From: Mercurialis annua
Lineage: Eukaryota; Streptophyta; Magnoliopsida; Malpighiales; Euphorbiaceae
DNA length: 64,000 nucleotides
Assembly: GCF_937616625.2 (NCBI RefSeq)
Contig: NC_065575.1
Coordinates: forward strand, 30,627,001-30,691,000
Reading direction: 5' to 3'
The notes below the pieces were generated by a model, which saw nothing but the letters and a program-made list of their open reading frames with translations, searched no databases and had not been told where the DNA came from. A program made the position numbers and the translations under genes. The first letter of the stretch is position 1. Every line of letters starts with the position of its first letter. Shown one piece after another: positions 44,363 through 56,425 of this stretch.

Positions 44363-46061
44363 TGTAATATCCCGTAAGTTTAAGTGATAAAGTACGCCAC
44401 ATGATCTACAAGGGGGGACCGGAGTTGTAAAAATAAAGGATTTTTGGTATTAAAATAAAAGATATTATTCAAGTATGACGATTATGATTACCGATTTATA
44501 TAAAGGAGTTTCGATATCGGGAATACCTTAAGATAAGTAATAACGGGACTAAGAAATATTATAAGAAAAATATTATAAAATAAGGTATGCGTCCTGAGAT
44601 ATAGATTGTTATACTAATATTCGGGATGGATTATTACGAGACTATCGATAATATTGTATAAAATTACGGAGTCGTGTTATTTAATTGGTTATGAAAATAC
44701 GTAAGTGATTGGGTTAAAGTGATTAAGTGGTCACTTAAGTTAACAAGAAAAGATAAAAGGATAAGTTTTATTAGCAAAAGAAGTGAGGGATTAGAATAAC
44801 ATATTCACCAAGCTATAAATACATAGAGATATGAATTGAAACTCATGTCTAGAAGTTGTCCTTCATCCTTATTATGCACAAAAACTTCGATCACCTAAGG
44901 TTTCTTCATTTTTCATCCTAATTCAACAATTCCTTCTCCGTTGCTTCAAAACTTATGTCCTCTATCATCCTAAAGCATTAAATCAAGGTAAGAACTTAGA
45001 TTTTGATGTGTGTTTTTGTTTTTTATGGGCTGTTTTCAGTTAAAGTCAAGTACGTTCGAATCGAACTATCAAAACCATGTCGTTTTTTATGATTTCAAAG
45101 TGATTCTGGATAGGTTTTGGCATGAAAGAAAGTGGGAGCATGTCGGTTTACGTTTTAGTGGTTTTACGACCTCGGAAAGATCGTTTCAACCTGCTGGAAT
45201 CGCATCCAGCAGGGGCACGGCGCGCCGTGCCTCGGAGCGACGCGACTAGGCCATTTCTGGTATGGCGCGACATGTTGAGCCCTGGCGCGATGCGCAGGGC
45301 CATAAATGATCCTGGCGCAATGAACCAAGGCTAGGCGCGACGTACCCCCTCTTACAACTAGGGGGCACGATGCGAAGGCATCATATACGTAGGGCACACT
45401 GTACACTACCCCGACAGAGGGTTCCGAGGTTCAAAAAAATGAATGAATGCACGTATAAATTCAATGAAAAATATTAAAATAATACGAAAAGATGTCGATA
45501 TGAACATGATTGAAATTTTAAGTAAACAATATGCTAAGCAAACTAGGGTTTTACGTTCCGAAGTTTTATATAAAACATACGGAGCAAATAAATTAAAGAA
45601 AAAATGGTATCGGTCTAGTCTTATACCTAAGGTTTATTACTAGGATTAGCGTTTATGAATTAAACGCATTTTGACATTATAATGCAATAGAGGATCTGGC
45701 GAGCTACCGGACTAACAAGTTTGATTATCTGAGGAATTAATCGACAAGTCTATTTTTTAGATCTTCGAGCAGCGGTCATAGTGACTTTACATTTTACTTT
45801 TGAGTATTATTATACAAAATTATTTGTTATATGATATATGATAGTAAACGCATTGCATATTATATGATTTTTCTTATAATGCTCATTATAACGTAGTTTG
45901 TTTAAAAGTATGACCCCAGTGTATGATCCGAGGAAACGGGATACCTATTGGGCATCAATAGGAATGTGTGATCACCGGTGTTGGGTAAGTTATAGATGTT
46001 TGTATTGACTAACATTATATTTTAGATACGAGGTAACTCGGTAGAAATATCTCAGGAAACT
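44363..46061 (+). repeat. LTR Q, first part
   Basis: Starts TGTAATATCCCG, as the other LTRs of this group do. It holds a GC-rich patch with palindromes (45180-45400), the TGACCCCAGTGTATGATCCG and ATCACCGG blocks and the first AACTCGG motif. It is cut at 46061 by the Athila element and continues at 62791. Short open frames in it (for example 45164-45406) show no domain. Confidence 0.8.
45191..45231. promoter_or_regulatory. Two perfect hairpins in LTR Q
   Basis: CTGCTGGA and TCCAGCAG (45191-45212) pair around a 6-base loop. Immediately after comes the perfect 18-bp palindrome GGCACGGCGCGCCGTGCC (45214-45231). They lie at the GC-rich part, like the hairpins of LTR O. Confidence 0.82.
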
Positions 46062-47651
46062 TGATAGGAGTATTTTATTCCTATTATTAGGGTCGATTAT
46101 ACTCGGTTTTTATCACGTTTATTAGTAATTACATACATTATTTGGTATTTTATATGCTTGATAGTGTTTGTTAGTGTTTCAGTAAAAATTAGGTGATTAT
46201 CGGGTATTTAGAGCTAAATCGACAAAGGATTAAGCGTTGGAGTTAAAGTGAAACTTGAGGATGAAGAAATCAAATTCCAAGAAGAAAATAGCATGAGTCT
46301 CGAACGAGACATGCCAGTCTCGAAAGAGACTCAAGAGGAAAAAGGAGAGGTTCGAACGAACCAAAGAAGGAAGCAACGAGACTTTGCTACCGGAAACTCA
46401 AGGATACGAACGGGAACGGATGGTTCGAACGAACCTTGTGAAAAAAGCGTTGGTCTCGAACGAGACATGCATGTCTTGAACGAGACCATGAGTTAAAAAT
46501 CCTTTTCAGTTTTTGATTTGGATTTAATTTCCTGCTCCGACTCCAACTGAAACTCCTAATACAAATTCGCTTTGTAAAACGAATTAGAAGATTCCAGAGC
46601 TTCCTCCACTATATAAAGACCTTGTAATAGCCTAGGGGGTAAAGTTGAGCCAAAAGATGCCGATTCAAGATAAATTCGTGACTTTTTTAGACAGGTCCGG
46701 GTCAAATAGCAACTTAACACATTAGATTACATTAGTTATATTTTATTCCTCATTAAAATAGCATTTTAGCTTCTTTTTCCAGCAGTTTATAAGTAGTTAA
46801 TAGTTAGTTTCTGCAAAGAACGATTGTGAAGATTTCAAGTTTGATCAAGACGATTCTTCCGAAATTGACAACTCCAATATTTATTGTTTTAATTATGCTT
46901 AATTCTTCATCTTATTTTTTGTTTAATTTAAGCTTAAGCATGAGTAACTAAATCCCTTGTTTGGGGATTGATATGAACACTTAGATTAGTTTTCGAATTG
47001 GATTAGGATTTATTAAGTGAGTGAATTGTGTTTTAATTACTACAACTAATGCTTGAATTGAATTGATCACTTAGTTCATGATTTTGTGTTTAATTAACTA
47101 ATTGAGAGATTGTTAATTAAATAGACATAGGTAATTAAAAACTTAGAGGAAAATAACGTGAGAGCGGGTTGGAATTTAGGTAGTCATTGAGTTTGCTTCA
47201 TAATTATAATTTGATTATTTAATTCAGTTTTAATATTGTGAGAACAAGTTAATAATTGATTAGTTAATTAGGTTATGATTTTATTTGAATCTTTGAGGCT
47301 TGAGAGAGCGGGATTCGGTGCACTAGAATAGCTCGATTCGCAATAAAATCACTAATAATTTTTAATCCATTCTTTTACTAGTTTATTTCGAATTATCAAT
47401 CCTTGAGGTCTTTACCATTATTGTTTAACCCTTAATTTATTTACTTGTTTTCAGTTTATACTAGTCTACATATTTGAGTTAATTTACTTTAGATTTAATT
47501 TAAGTTACAAAATTCGATTAATTCTTCTAGCTGGCCAATTAAAGAGTAAATTAAATTAGTTGTTTAATCCATTGCTTCTGTGGGATCGATACTTAGTCTT
47601 CCAAGTTATATTACTTGCGCGATATCGTATACTTGCGATTAATTGCCAACA
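46062..47651 (+). repeat. 5' LTR of Athila element
   Basis: Matches 61287-62785. It carries about 85 bp near 46634-46718 that the other copy lacks. The part 46285-46490 has a cluster of short inverted motifs (GTCTCGAACGAGAC, GGTTCGAACGAACC). An open frame there (46248-46496) follows from the repeats and is not called as a gene. Confidence 0.92.
46285..46490. repeat. TCGAACGA inverted-motif cluster in Athila LTR
   Basis: At least five copies of GTCTCGAACGAGAC or GGTTCGAACGAACC, or close variants. Each has 6-bp complementary arms around AA. The same cluster recurs in the 3' LTR (61520-61715). Confidence 0.85.
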
Positions 47652-47657
47652 AGTTTT

Positions 47658-47674
47658 TGGCACCGTTGCCGGGG
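47658..47674 (+). other. Primer-binding site of Athila element
   Basis: TGGCACCGTTGCCGGGG, 6 bases after the LTR end. The Athila consensus differs at one base (TGGCGCC). Confidence 0.85.
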
Positions 47675-47825
47675 AGCAATTGCGATTAAATTAATTAAGA
47701 GTATCTTATTATTAATTGAGTTAGTTTTATTTTCAGTTATTTTTTTCATTACTTTGTGAATTTATTGTTATTGAATTTTACGTTGGTTTCCTTGTTTTTG
47801 TTTGGGAAGTGGTTTTGGTTAGTGC

Positions 47826-49677
47826 ATGCCTAATACGCGACGAGCCAAACAACCGCTAGAACCATTTCAGTCAAACCTAACGTCTTTCGAAAGAAGTATC
47901 CGAAAAACAGCTCGGGAATCCAAAACAATGGAGGAGGACCGTAACCCTCCGTTGAACCTTGATGGGGTTATTCCACCACCACCACGTGATGACCTAGATC
48001 TGTATAGGACAAACGAAAGGGTTGTCCCTCATCCACAAAGACGTACCTTGAGAGATTTCTTCTTACCCAACGTGGACAACGCCAACTACGGATGTTTTGC
48101 ACCTCCTATCCTTGCTAAAACTTTGAAATCAAGTCGGGAACGATTAAATTACTTGAAAGTCGTTGCCAATTTTATGGGTTGGAAAGCGAGGATCCAAACG
48201 CTCATCTTTCAAAATTTACAGAGGTGTGCAACACATTCAAAATCCACAATGTGACGGAGGATCAAATCAAGCTTCGTCTTTTCCCTTTCTCTTTGAGGAA
48301 TTGGATTCAATCACTACCAAGTACCTTAATCACAACATGGAAGCAATTGGCACAAGCTTTTCTAAATAAGTACTTTTTTATGGGCAAAACGGCGAGGATG
48401 ACCAAGGAGATTATAGATTTTCTCCAATTACAAGGCGAATCCTTATACCAAGCTTGGGAACGCTTCAAAGAGCTTCAAAGAAATTGTCCACATCATCATC
48501 TAGGTAGAGAACACCTTATCTCTATCTTCTACAATGGTACCAATGAGCGTACACGGGCAACTATTGATGCGGCATCGGGAGGATCACTTATGAAGAAGAC
48601 TTATGATGAGGCCAACAATTTGCTAGAGGAGCTCGCTACAAATAGTTGTTCTTGGTCAACCGAGCGGTTGAGGCAACCACCTCAAAAGGGTATAATGACC
48701 CTCGAGAAAATCCAAGAATTTGAAGCAATGAAAGCTAAGAATGCGACATTTCTAGCACAATTTGAGATGAATAAACAAAAGCTAATCAAAGGAATGCTTA
48801 ACTTGCGGTAGTACAAATGGGTTGTGAGACTTGTGATGGGCACGATCATTCGGGAATGGATTGCCCCGTTTTATATCAAAACTCAAATGAGAAAGTCAAT
48901 ATGTCAATGGAAAAAGGCAAGGCAACGACCCATATTCCAACACCTACAATCTGGGGTGGAGGAATCATCCTAACTTTCATGGAGAAACAATTCGGGTCAA
49001 GCCAATGCCAACCCAAACATGGGAGGAGAAATTTTTTAAGGGGGAAACTGTGGTCCACCCAACCAAGGCAACTTCAACAACTATCGACCACAACATCCTC
49101 CCGGTTTTTAGCAAAATCGGAATGCGGATGAAGGGAGAAAAATTGACAAGCTTATTGAGGAAGTTAGAGCCGGTTTTAAGAGCCAAGCTTCCGTCCATCA
49201 CCATCTCGAGACACAAATCTCTCAACTTGCCATCTCGCTTCAAAAGAGAGCTCAAGGTTGTCTACCATCTACAACGGAATCAAATCCAAGGGAGCAAGTA
49301 AAAGCCATTGAACTTCGAAGCGGGAAAGAACTTGATGATCCACATGCAAGTAAAGAGAGTGCAATACGAGCACGAATGAGGAGGAAGTAACCGAACTTCC
49401 ATATGTCAAGCCGCCACCTCGTCCTCCATTCGTACAAAAAGTCCCTTTTCCGGGACGATTGAAGAAGACGCCGGACAACCAAAAATTCCATAAATTTTTG
49501 GAAATCTTCAAGAAACTCCAAATCAACATAAGCTTTGCGGATGCCTTGCGTGAGATGCCTCAATACGCAAAATTTCTCAAAGAGATCATAACGAAGAAAA
49601 GGAGTTGGGATGACAAAGGCACAATTAGTGACTTGCCCACCAAACTTAAGGACCCACGGAGTTTTACAATTCCTTGA
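47826..49677 (+). pseudogene. Athila gag with zinc knuckle, frameshifted
   Basis: Begins MPNTRRAKQPLEPFQSNL at 47826. A shift near 48175 moves to DPNAHLSKFTEVCNTFKI, WIQSLPSTLITTWKQLAQAF, LQGESLYQAWERFKELQRNC and TYDEANNLLEELATNS, the usual Athila gag core. After a stop at 48811, CETCDGHDHSGMDCP is the CCHC-type knuckle. More shifts lead to the tail at 49459-49677 (FHKFLEIFKKLQINI, MPQYAKFLKEII, LPTKLKDPRSFTIP), the conserved linker before protease. This is the particle protein; the lesions rule out a complete product. Confidence 0.85.
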
Positions 49678-49679
49678 AA

Positions 49680-52027
49680 AATAGGCAATTTAAATTCAAT
49701 TAATTGTCTATGTGATTTAAGGGGGAGGTGTAAATCTAATGCCTTTATTTCTTTTCAGTGATATTTTTGGTGATCAAACTTTGAAGCAAACATCGATGAT
49801 GCTTCAATTGACGGACCATTTACTAAAAAAGTCATTCGGAGTGGTGGAAGATGGTCAAGTTAAAGTAGACAAATTCATCTTTCCGGTGGATTTTATCGTA
49901 CTTGACTATGCGGCGGATAAAACATGCCCTGTGATTCTTGGGCGTCCCTTCATGAACACGGGAAGGGCATTAATAGATGTGCACGCTGGAAGGCTCACTT
50001 TGCGTATCGATGACAACAAGGTGGAGTTTGATATGAGAAGGATCATGCGAAACACTTTTGAAGAGGAAGATTGCTTGAGAGTGGATATGATTGATGGAAT
50101 CGTGGAAGAACTTTCCCCAGTTTCAAAAGTCACATTCCATTCCGATGAGACACATGAGACCACCGGAGAAGAATATTCCAAGGAAGATGAACCGAAAGCC
50201 GAAAATTTGATTAGAAGAGAAAGTGTCACACAACCTTCTTCTATTACTCCGCCAAAAGTTGAGCTAAAAACGCTACCATCTCACTTACGGTATGCGTTTC
50301 TAGGCGACAACATGACACTTCCCACCATCATCTTGAACAACTTATCGGAAACACAAGAAGCAAGAGTTGCTAAAGTGGTGAAGCAACATATATTTGAAAT
50401 TGGTTGGCAAATCTCGGACATTCGAGGAATTAGTCCATCGGTGGTAATGCACAAGATCCATCTAGAAAGTGAGTCAAGAGCCTCGGCTCAAAGACAACGA
50501 CGCTTGAATCCAAATATGAAGGAGGTAGTGCACAAAGAGATAGTAAAGCTTCTCGACGCCGGAATTATATACCCCATATCCGATAGTGCGTGGGTTAGTC
50601 CCATTCAATGTGTTCTAAAGAAAGGGGGGATGACCGTGATTCAAAACGAGAAGGGTGAGCAAATTTCCACAAGGACGGTAACGGAATGGCGTGTTTGTAT
50701 TGACTACCGCAAGTTAAATACGGAGACGAGGAAGGACCATTTTCCGTTGCCCTTTATTGATCAAATGTTGGAGCGGGTAGCGGGCCATGCTTACTATTGT
50801 TTTCTTGATGGATATTACGGATACAATCAAATGCTTATCTTTCCAGATGACCAAGAGAAAACAACTTTCACATGCTCTTATGGAACGTTTGCTTACCGGA
50901 GAATGCCATTCGGTCTTTGTAATGCACCAGCAACATTTCAGCGATGTATGACCTCCATCTTTGCCGACATGATTGAAGATATTATTTAGGTCTTCATGGA
51001 TGATTTTTCGATATTCGGGGACTCTTTCGAGATGTGCTTGAATAATCTTGAGCGAGTGTTGGCCCGGTGTGAGAAGACCAATTTAGTTTTGAATTGGGAG
51101 AAGTGCCATTTCATGGTAGAGGAAGGAATTGTCTTGGGACATAAAATCTCCAAGGACGGCACTGAAGTAGATAGAGCGAAAACGGAAATCATCGAGAAAT
51201 TACCACTGCCAACTATCGTAAAGGGAGTTCGTGCTTTCCTAGGGCACGCCAGGTTTTATCGAGGATTTATCAAAAATTTCTCTTCCATTGCTCGTCCTTT
51301 AACTAATTTGCTTAATAAAGATATTCCTTATGAATTTACTAATGATTGCCTTGTTGCCTTTTCTAGGTTAAAAGAAGCACTTATCTCGGCCCCAATTATT
51401 TCATCACCCGATTGGACTCTTCCTTTCAAACTTATGTGTGATGCGAGCGATCTAGCACTCGGGTGCGTATTGGGGCAACGAAAGGAGAAGAAGCTTCATG
51501 TGATATACTACGCAAGCCGAACATTGGCGGGTGCTCAACTCAATCACACCACCACCGAAAAAGAGATGTTAGCGGTGGTGTTCGCATTGGACAAATTTCG
51601 GTCGTACTTACTTTGCTCTAAGGTTATCATCTATACGGACCATGCAGCCCTTCGATACCTTTTCGCAAAGCAAGATGCTAAACCGAGATTAATCTGATGG
51701 GTGCTTATCATGCAAGAGTTCGACATCGAGATTCGTGACAAGAAAGGAACGGAGAACGTCGTCGCCCACCATTTGTCATGGTTAGAAATTCCGGAACCAA
51801 TTTTAAGTGACGTAGAGATTAATGAAACGTTTTTGGATGAGATGTTGATGGTACTTTCGGAGGTAGAGATGCCATGGTATGCGGATATCGCAAACTATCT
51901 ATCTTCGGAAATCATGCCACTGGATTTGACCTACCACCAAAAGAAGAAATTCTTGAGCGATACTAAACGGTTTCTATGGGAGGCCGTACCTCTTCAAGGT
52001 GTGTGGAGATGGGATTTTGAGGAGATG
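49680..52027 (+). pseudogene. Athila protease, reverse transcriptase and RNase H
   Basis: Protease is damaged at its active site: INCLCDL is followed by a shift instead of GAS. The rest is open from 49739 (KVDKFIFPVDFIVLDY, CPVILGRPFMNTGRALIDV). RT follows in the same 416-codon frame: WRVCIDYRKLN, HFPLPFIDQMLERV, CFLDGYYGYNQM (first Asp), MPFGLCNAPATFQRCM and, after one TAG at 50987, [10 protein letters not shown] (DD present). The thumb and RNase H continue at 50996-51697 ([41 protein letters not shown]). One TGA at 51698 and more sequence to 52060 follow. Only two stops break an otherwise long frame. Confidence 0.92.
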
Positions 52028-53154
52028 TGTACCACTACAAGAGATGATGCCTATACTTAGTCAATGCCACTCATCAGACTACGCGGGTCATTATGGTACA
52101 TCAAGGACCGCCGCTCGTGTGCTAGAGTGCGGGTTGTTTTGGCCTACGCTATTTCGAGATGCAAAATACTTTGTTAGTCATTGCGATAGATGCCAAAGAG
52201 TGGGGAACATATGTAAGCGAGATGAGATGTCGCTTACCACCATTCAAGAGGTGGAACTTTTTGATGTTTGGGGAATAGACTTCATGGGTCCGTTTCCAAT
52301 GTCGTTTGGGAAACAATACATATTGGTGTTGCGTGGATTATGTTTCAAAATGGGTAGAAGCGGAAGCATTACCTACTAACGATGCCAAAGTTGTGTTGGA
52401 CTTTCTCAAACAGTTGATGAATCGATACGGGACTCCTAGAGCAATTATAAGCGACGGTGGATCTCACTTTTGCAATAGGCAATTCGATTCTTTGATGCGG
52501 AAGTATAAAGTCTATCATCGGGTCGCTACTCCGTACCATCCTCAAACAAGCAGGCAAGTTGAAGTTTCTAACCGTGAGCTAAAACAAATTTTGGAGAAAA
52601 CGGTTAATAGCACAAGGAAGGATTGGTCACTAAAATTAGATGATGCATTATGGGCTTATCGTGCGGCTTTTAAAACGCCCCTCGGTATGTCCCCATATCG
52701 CATTGTTTTTTTGGTAAAGCTTGCCATCTTCCGGTGGAACTTGAACATAGAGCTTATTGGGCAATCAAAAAGCTCATTTTGACCTTAAAGCGGCGGGGGA
52801 GAAATGTATGCTTCAACTCAATGAGTTGGACGAATTTCGTTTAAATGCTTATGAAAACGACAAGCTTTACAAGGACAAGACAAAACGATGGCAGGATGCT
52901 CACATCGTCCCTAAAACCTTCACGGAAGGGTCGTTAGTCTTGCTCTACAACTCACGCCTAAAATTATTTCCCGGGAAATTGAAGTCTCGTTGGAGCGGTC
53001 TTTTCAAGATTCGAAGTGTGGCAAGTCATGGAGTATTGGAATTGGAAATGCTAGCGGTGAAGTCTTCAAAGTAAACGGACAACGGTGCAAACCGTATCTT
53101 GGACCTTTGACGGATCAAGTGGTGGAACAAATCATGTTCACCACCCCTCCATAA
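52028..53154 (+). pseudogene. Athila integrase, frameshifted
   Basis: Three frames make up the domain. 51999-52379: HSSDYAGHYGTSRTAARVLE and CDRCQRVGNI (zinc part), [11 protein letters not shown] (first Asp). 52306-52782: [25 protein letters not shown] (second Asp), [14 protein letters not shown] (Glu present, though the usual Gly before Gln is Arg), [14 protein letters not shown]. 52757-53154: the C-terminal SRLKLFPGKLKSRWSG and, after a last shift, GEVFKVNGQRCKPYLG, ending TAA. All catalytic residues remain, but the frame is broken at least three times. Confidence 0.9.
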
Positions 53155-53404
53155 ATCCATGCGAACGGTCTAGCTTTCGACTAAAAACAAAGCGCACTCG
53201 GGAGACAATCCCGAGAGGTTTGTTTTTATTGCTTTATTTCTTTATTTTATTTCTTGTATTTAATCGTTCTTTTTAAAAAAAATTCATTTTTATTATGTTT
53301 TTTCCTTTAATTCCGGGGTGTGTTTTTGTTTTTTATGGTGCAGGTATATTATGGGTTTATATCAAGTTTCAGGATGGTTTAAAGAAGAAAATTGATCAAA
53401 TTTG

Positions 53405-53790
53405 TCTTGGTCTCGTTCGAAACTTCAACATTTCGAACGAGACCCTTCCAAATTTACTCAACATATGGCTCAGGTAAGGCTGGTCTCGTTCGAAATAATG
53501 AAATTGCGAACGAGACCTTCACATTTCTTCTTAGTCTCGTTTAAGATACCTTGTCTCGTTCGAGACCATGAAGAAATTTGAAAGGGGAATCTCCCCAGTA
53601 TCTCATGGATACGAACGAGACACCCTGTCTCGTTCGAACCTAGGCAAATCTTGCCTAGGTCTCGTTCGAGACCTAAGCAAAATTTGCCTAGGTTCGAAGC
53701 CGTTTCGTTCGAGCTGAAATCCAAATCATCGATCCCAGCACAAATTTTGTCCATGTCCCGTTCGAGACTCAAGGTCCCGTTCGAGACATG
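53405..53790. repeat. TCTCGTTCGAGA motif cluster downstream of Athila pol
   Basis: About ten copies of CTCGTTCGAGAC, TCTCGTTCGAAC and similar forms. The core is the complement of the LTR's TCGAACGA. CCTAGGCAAATCTTGCCTAGG at 53638-53658 adds another inverted pair (8-bp arms). A minus-strand frame (53805-53470) with repeated LERD and SNET follows from the repeats; I do not call it a gene. Confidence 0.85.
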
Positions 53791-54173
53791 TATAAATTTT
53801 TTCATTCAAATTTTTTAATTAAAGTGTAGTAGGTTTCTTGGGATTTGTGTTTCTTTTGGTACTTGTGTTTCTTTGAGAGTTGTGCTTGAAAAATTTTGAA
53901 TTTTTCACTTGGATTGATGATTTGGCAAATCTGAACCATTCATTAGTGCTAAATTTCACTTGGATTGATTACATGGCTTTGATCTAAACCGTTAAATCAA
54001 CTCAAAGTAATTAATTGAAAGTTTGAATAAATGGGTGGGAAATCTTGAGATTTGTTATAATTTCCCTATAAATACCTTGCATTTTTCTACTTTCGAATTC
54101 ACAAATCAAGTACTAATCTTCTTCTTTTCTTCTTCTCTATTATTTTTGCTTAGAAAATTCTCATTCCACAATT

Positions 54174-55524
54174 ATGGTGCGAAGCAAGAACGCCTCCAAT
54201 TAACCAATCCGCCGCTCAAGCACAAGAAATCAAGAGGCGGCAAATCCCTCTTTACCGGCCGTCGGAAGAGGTCGTTCAAAATCAACCGGCCCCTCTGCTT
54301 CTAGAGTCAACACCACGGCGGTTTTGACATCTCGCTACGACACCCCTTTCCAAATCCATACGGAGGAGGAAGGTGACTTGTATGATGAGATCAAAGATCG
54401 GGAGATAGCGGTGCCTTTTTGCATCGATTTTGATGATATGGAGCGCCTCGGGATTAAAGATGAGATTGAGAGGTACTTAGACATCTTGGGTCTAACGGCA
54501 TTGGCAAAGGTACGTCACCATTCTTACAATGAGATGACTTATGAGTTCTTCTCCACTCTTAAATCGGTCGAAGGTTCTCCTACTTCCATCTCTTTCCGCA
54601 TCAACAACACGGGTCATCTTCTTTGTGTTGAAGATTTAGTGGAACTTTTTGGAATGAGGGAAACGAGATTGATCAGTTTGTCAAAAGAGTTCAATCAAGT
54701 GGCAATTTGGAGAGAGTTGACGGATCGTGGCGACTACAAGGCCAAGGTGTCTAAGATGAATGAAGTGAAAGACATCGCTATTATGGTGTTTTTGAAGTGG
54801 TTTAGGCATTGTTTTGGCGGGCGACATGAGTATTCCAAGGTGGCAAATATTGATCTTTTGGTGTTGAATGCCATTCTATATTCGGAGATTGATGCATATC
54901 AAGTCAACACGGCTTATCGTCTTTTGAAGCGATTGAGAGCGGTTCCACAAGAAACTTCCAAACTTGGCTATGGGTAATTTGTTCGACTTCTAGCCGAGAA
55001 GTACAATTGTAAGCCTATCGCAAGTGTTTTGTCCACTTTTAATCCTACTCCGAAGCGGATGATCAACATCTTACATATAGATGTCGCCGGGTATGTGAAG
55101 CGCGGGAAAATTATTCCCTATCATAGAAGGGTGCGTTTGTTGTCTAGAGCCTAAAGAGAAGCGGCGGCGGAAGAGGAGAGAGCAGAAGAAGAAGGAGAAG
55201 ATGGAGAGGGAAGAGTAGGAAGAAGAGCGGGGAAGGAACCCGCGGAGACTTCGCAAGCGGGAGAAGCGGCTAATATTTCCGGGTTCGATCAACGGTTTTC
55301 TGAGTTGGTTGAACAAATCTGGACCGGATGGGAGCAAAACCGGATTGGTTGGGAGACTAACCAAAAGTTATTTGAAGACATCCGACATGAGAAACATGTT
55401 GGTCTTGCACAACTTCAATGGAGGCAAGATCGAATGCGGGCAACGCTTACTCGGCAAGAAGATTTTCTTCGGGATTACTTTAATGCCGCCGGCAGAGCAC
55501 GCTATCCATCACCGGAACCATCAC
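54174..55524 (+). pseudogene. Athila accessory ORF downstream of pol
   Basis: The frame begins at ATG 54174 (MVRSKNASN), with a stop at 54201-54203. It stays in the same frame through VNTTAVLTSRYDTPFQIHTE, the longest open part (54324-54977), and on with stops near 54975 and 55152. Features are IDFDDMERLGIKDEIERYL, SISFRINNTGHLLCVEDLVE, LLKRLRAVPQE and an acidic/Arg-rich stretch near 55160-55260. The position, length and the FRINN/LLCVEDL type of segment fit the Athila ORF-1 family (Pfam ATHILA). I see no membrane segment. The CACTA element at 55525 cuts it; after 59573 the frame would reach a stop within a few codons. Confidence 0.72.
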
Positions 55525-56039
55525 CACTACTAGAATGTCCGAAGATAGCGACGGAAATTACCGACGGACGGCATTTCCGTCGCTATATAACACATTACCG
55601 ACGGAAATCGGCGATGGATAAAAGTCCATCGCCAATTTCCCAGGAACTTGAGGCGGGAAGAGGGAAAGCACACTCCCGCGTTTTTGCCGACTAATATTGC
55701 CGACGGATTAAGTAACCGTCGGGACATTTACCGACGGAAAGCATTATCCGTCGCTAATTTCCCATGAAGTTGAGGCGCGAAGTGGAAAAGTAAACTCCCG
55801 CCGTTTTTACGACTGCCTTTGCCGACGGATAATGGTATCAGTCGGGTAGTTTGCCGACGGAATTCATATCCGTCGGCATATTTCCACATCTTCAAACGAT
55901 GCGTTTGGCAGATAAGTTTACCGACGGATTCGTATATAATCCGTCGGTAACTCCTAGCTAAATGAAGCGCAGCGTTTTAGGGCTAAATTTGTCGACGGAA
56001 TTGTCCGTCGGTAAATTTAGCCCTAAAACGCGAGCAGCC

Positions 56040-56425
56040 TCTTCTTCCCCATTTCTCCAGCCGCTTCTCCTTCTTCTTCTTTTCTTCCCTCTTCCCGGCT
56101 TCCACCCACCCATCTCGTTGCCGCCTTCCGCCTCACCTCGCTGCCGCCTTCCGCCTCTCCTCGCTGTCGCCTCCCCTCGTTGCCGCTTCCCCTCGCTGCC
56201 GCCTTCCACCCACCACTGCCGCCTTGCCCTGCCGCCTGCCATTTCCTCCGGCCACCAACGCCGCCGGTCAGTTTGCCATTTCAGTTAACGTTTTTATTAA
56301 TTATTTTGTTTTTATTGTATTTATATGTAATTAATTTTTAAATTTTTTGAAAATAGTTGCTGCCGCCCGCTGCTGCCTCCGCCGCTTTCCGCTGCCCACA
56401 GTTTTGCCGACGTCCATCTAGGTTA
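56040..56425 (+). other. GC-rich leader of CACTA1
   Basis: CCGCC-rich repeats (CTCGCTGCCGCCTTCCGCC and variants) followed by an AT-rich stretch and a second GC-rich block ending CCATCTAG/GTTAGT at about 56420, a plausible splice donor. Probably the non-coding first exons. The frames over it on both strands are repeat artefacts. The part 56426-57880 is AT-rich and intron-like, with no gene. Confidence 0.6.

Noticed and set aside
55958..56288. Open frames of about 100 codons on both strands in the CACTA leader
   Set aside because: Products of CCGCC-type repeats; no start context or domain, and TNP2 begins later at 57881.
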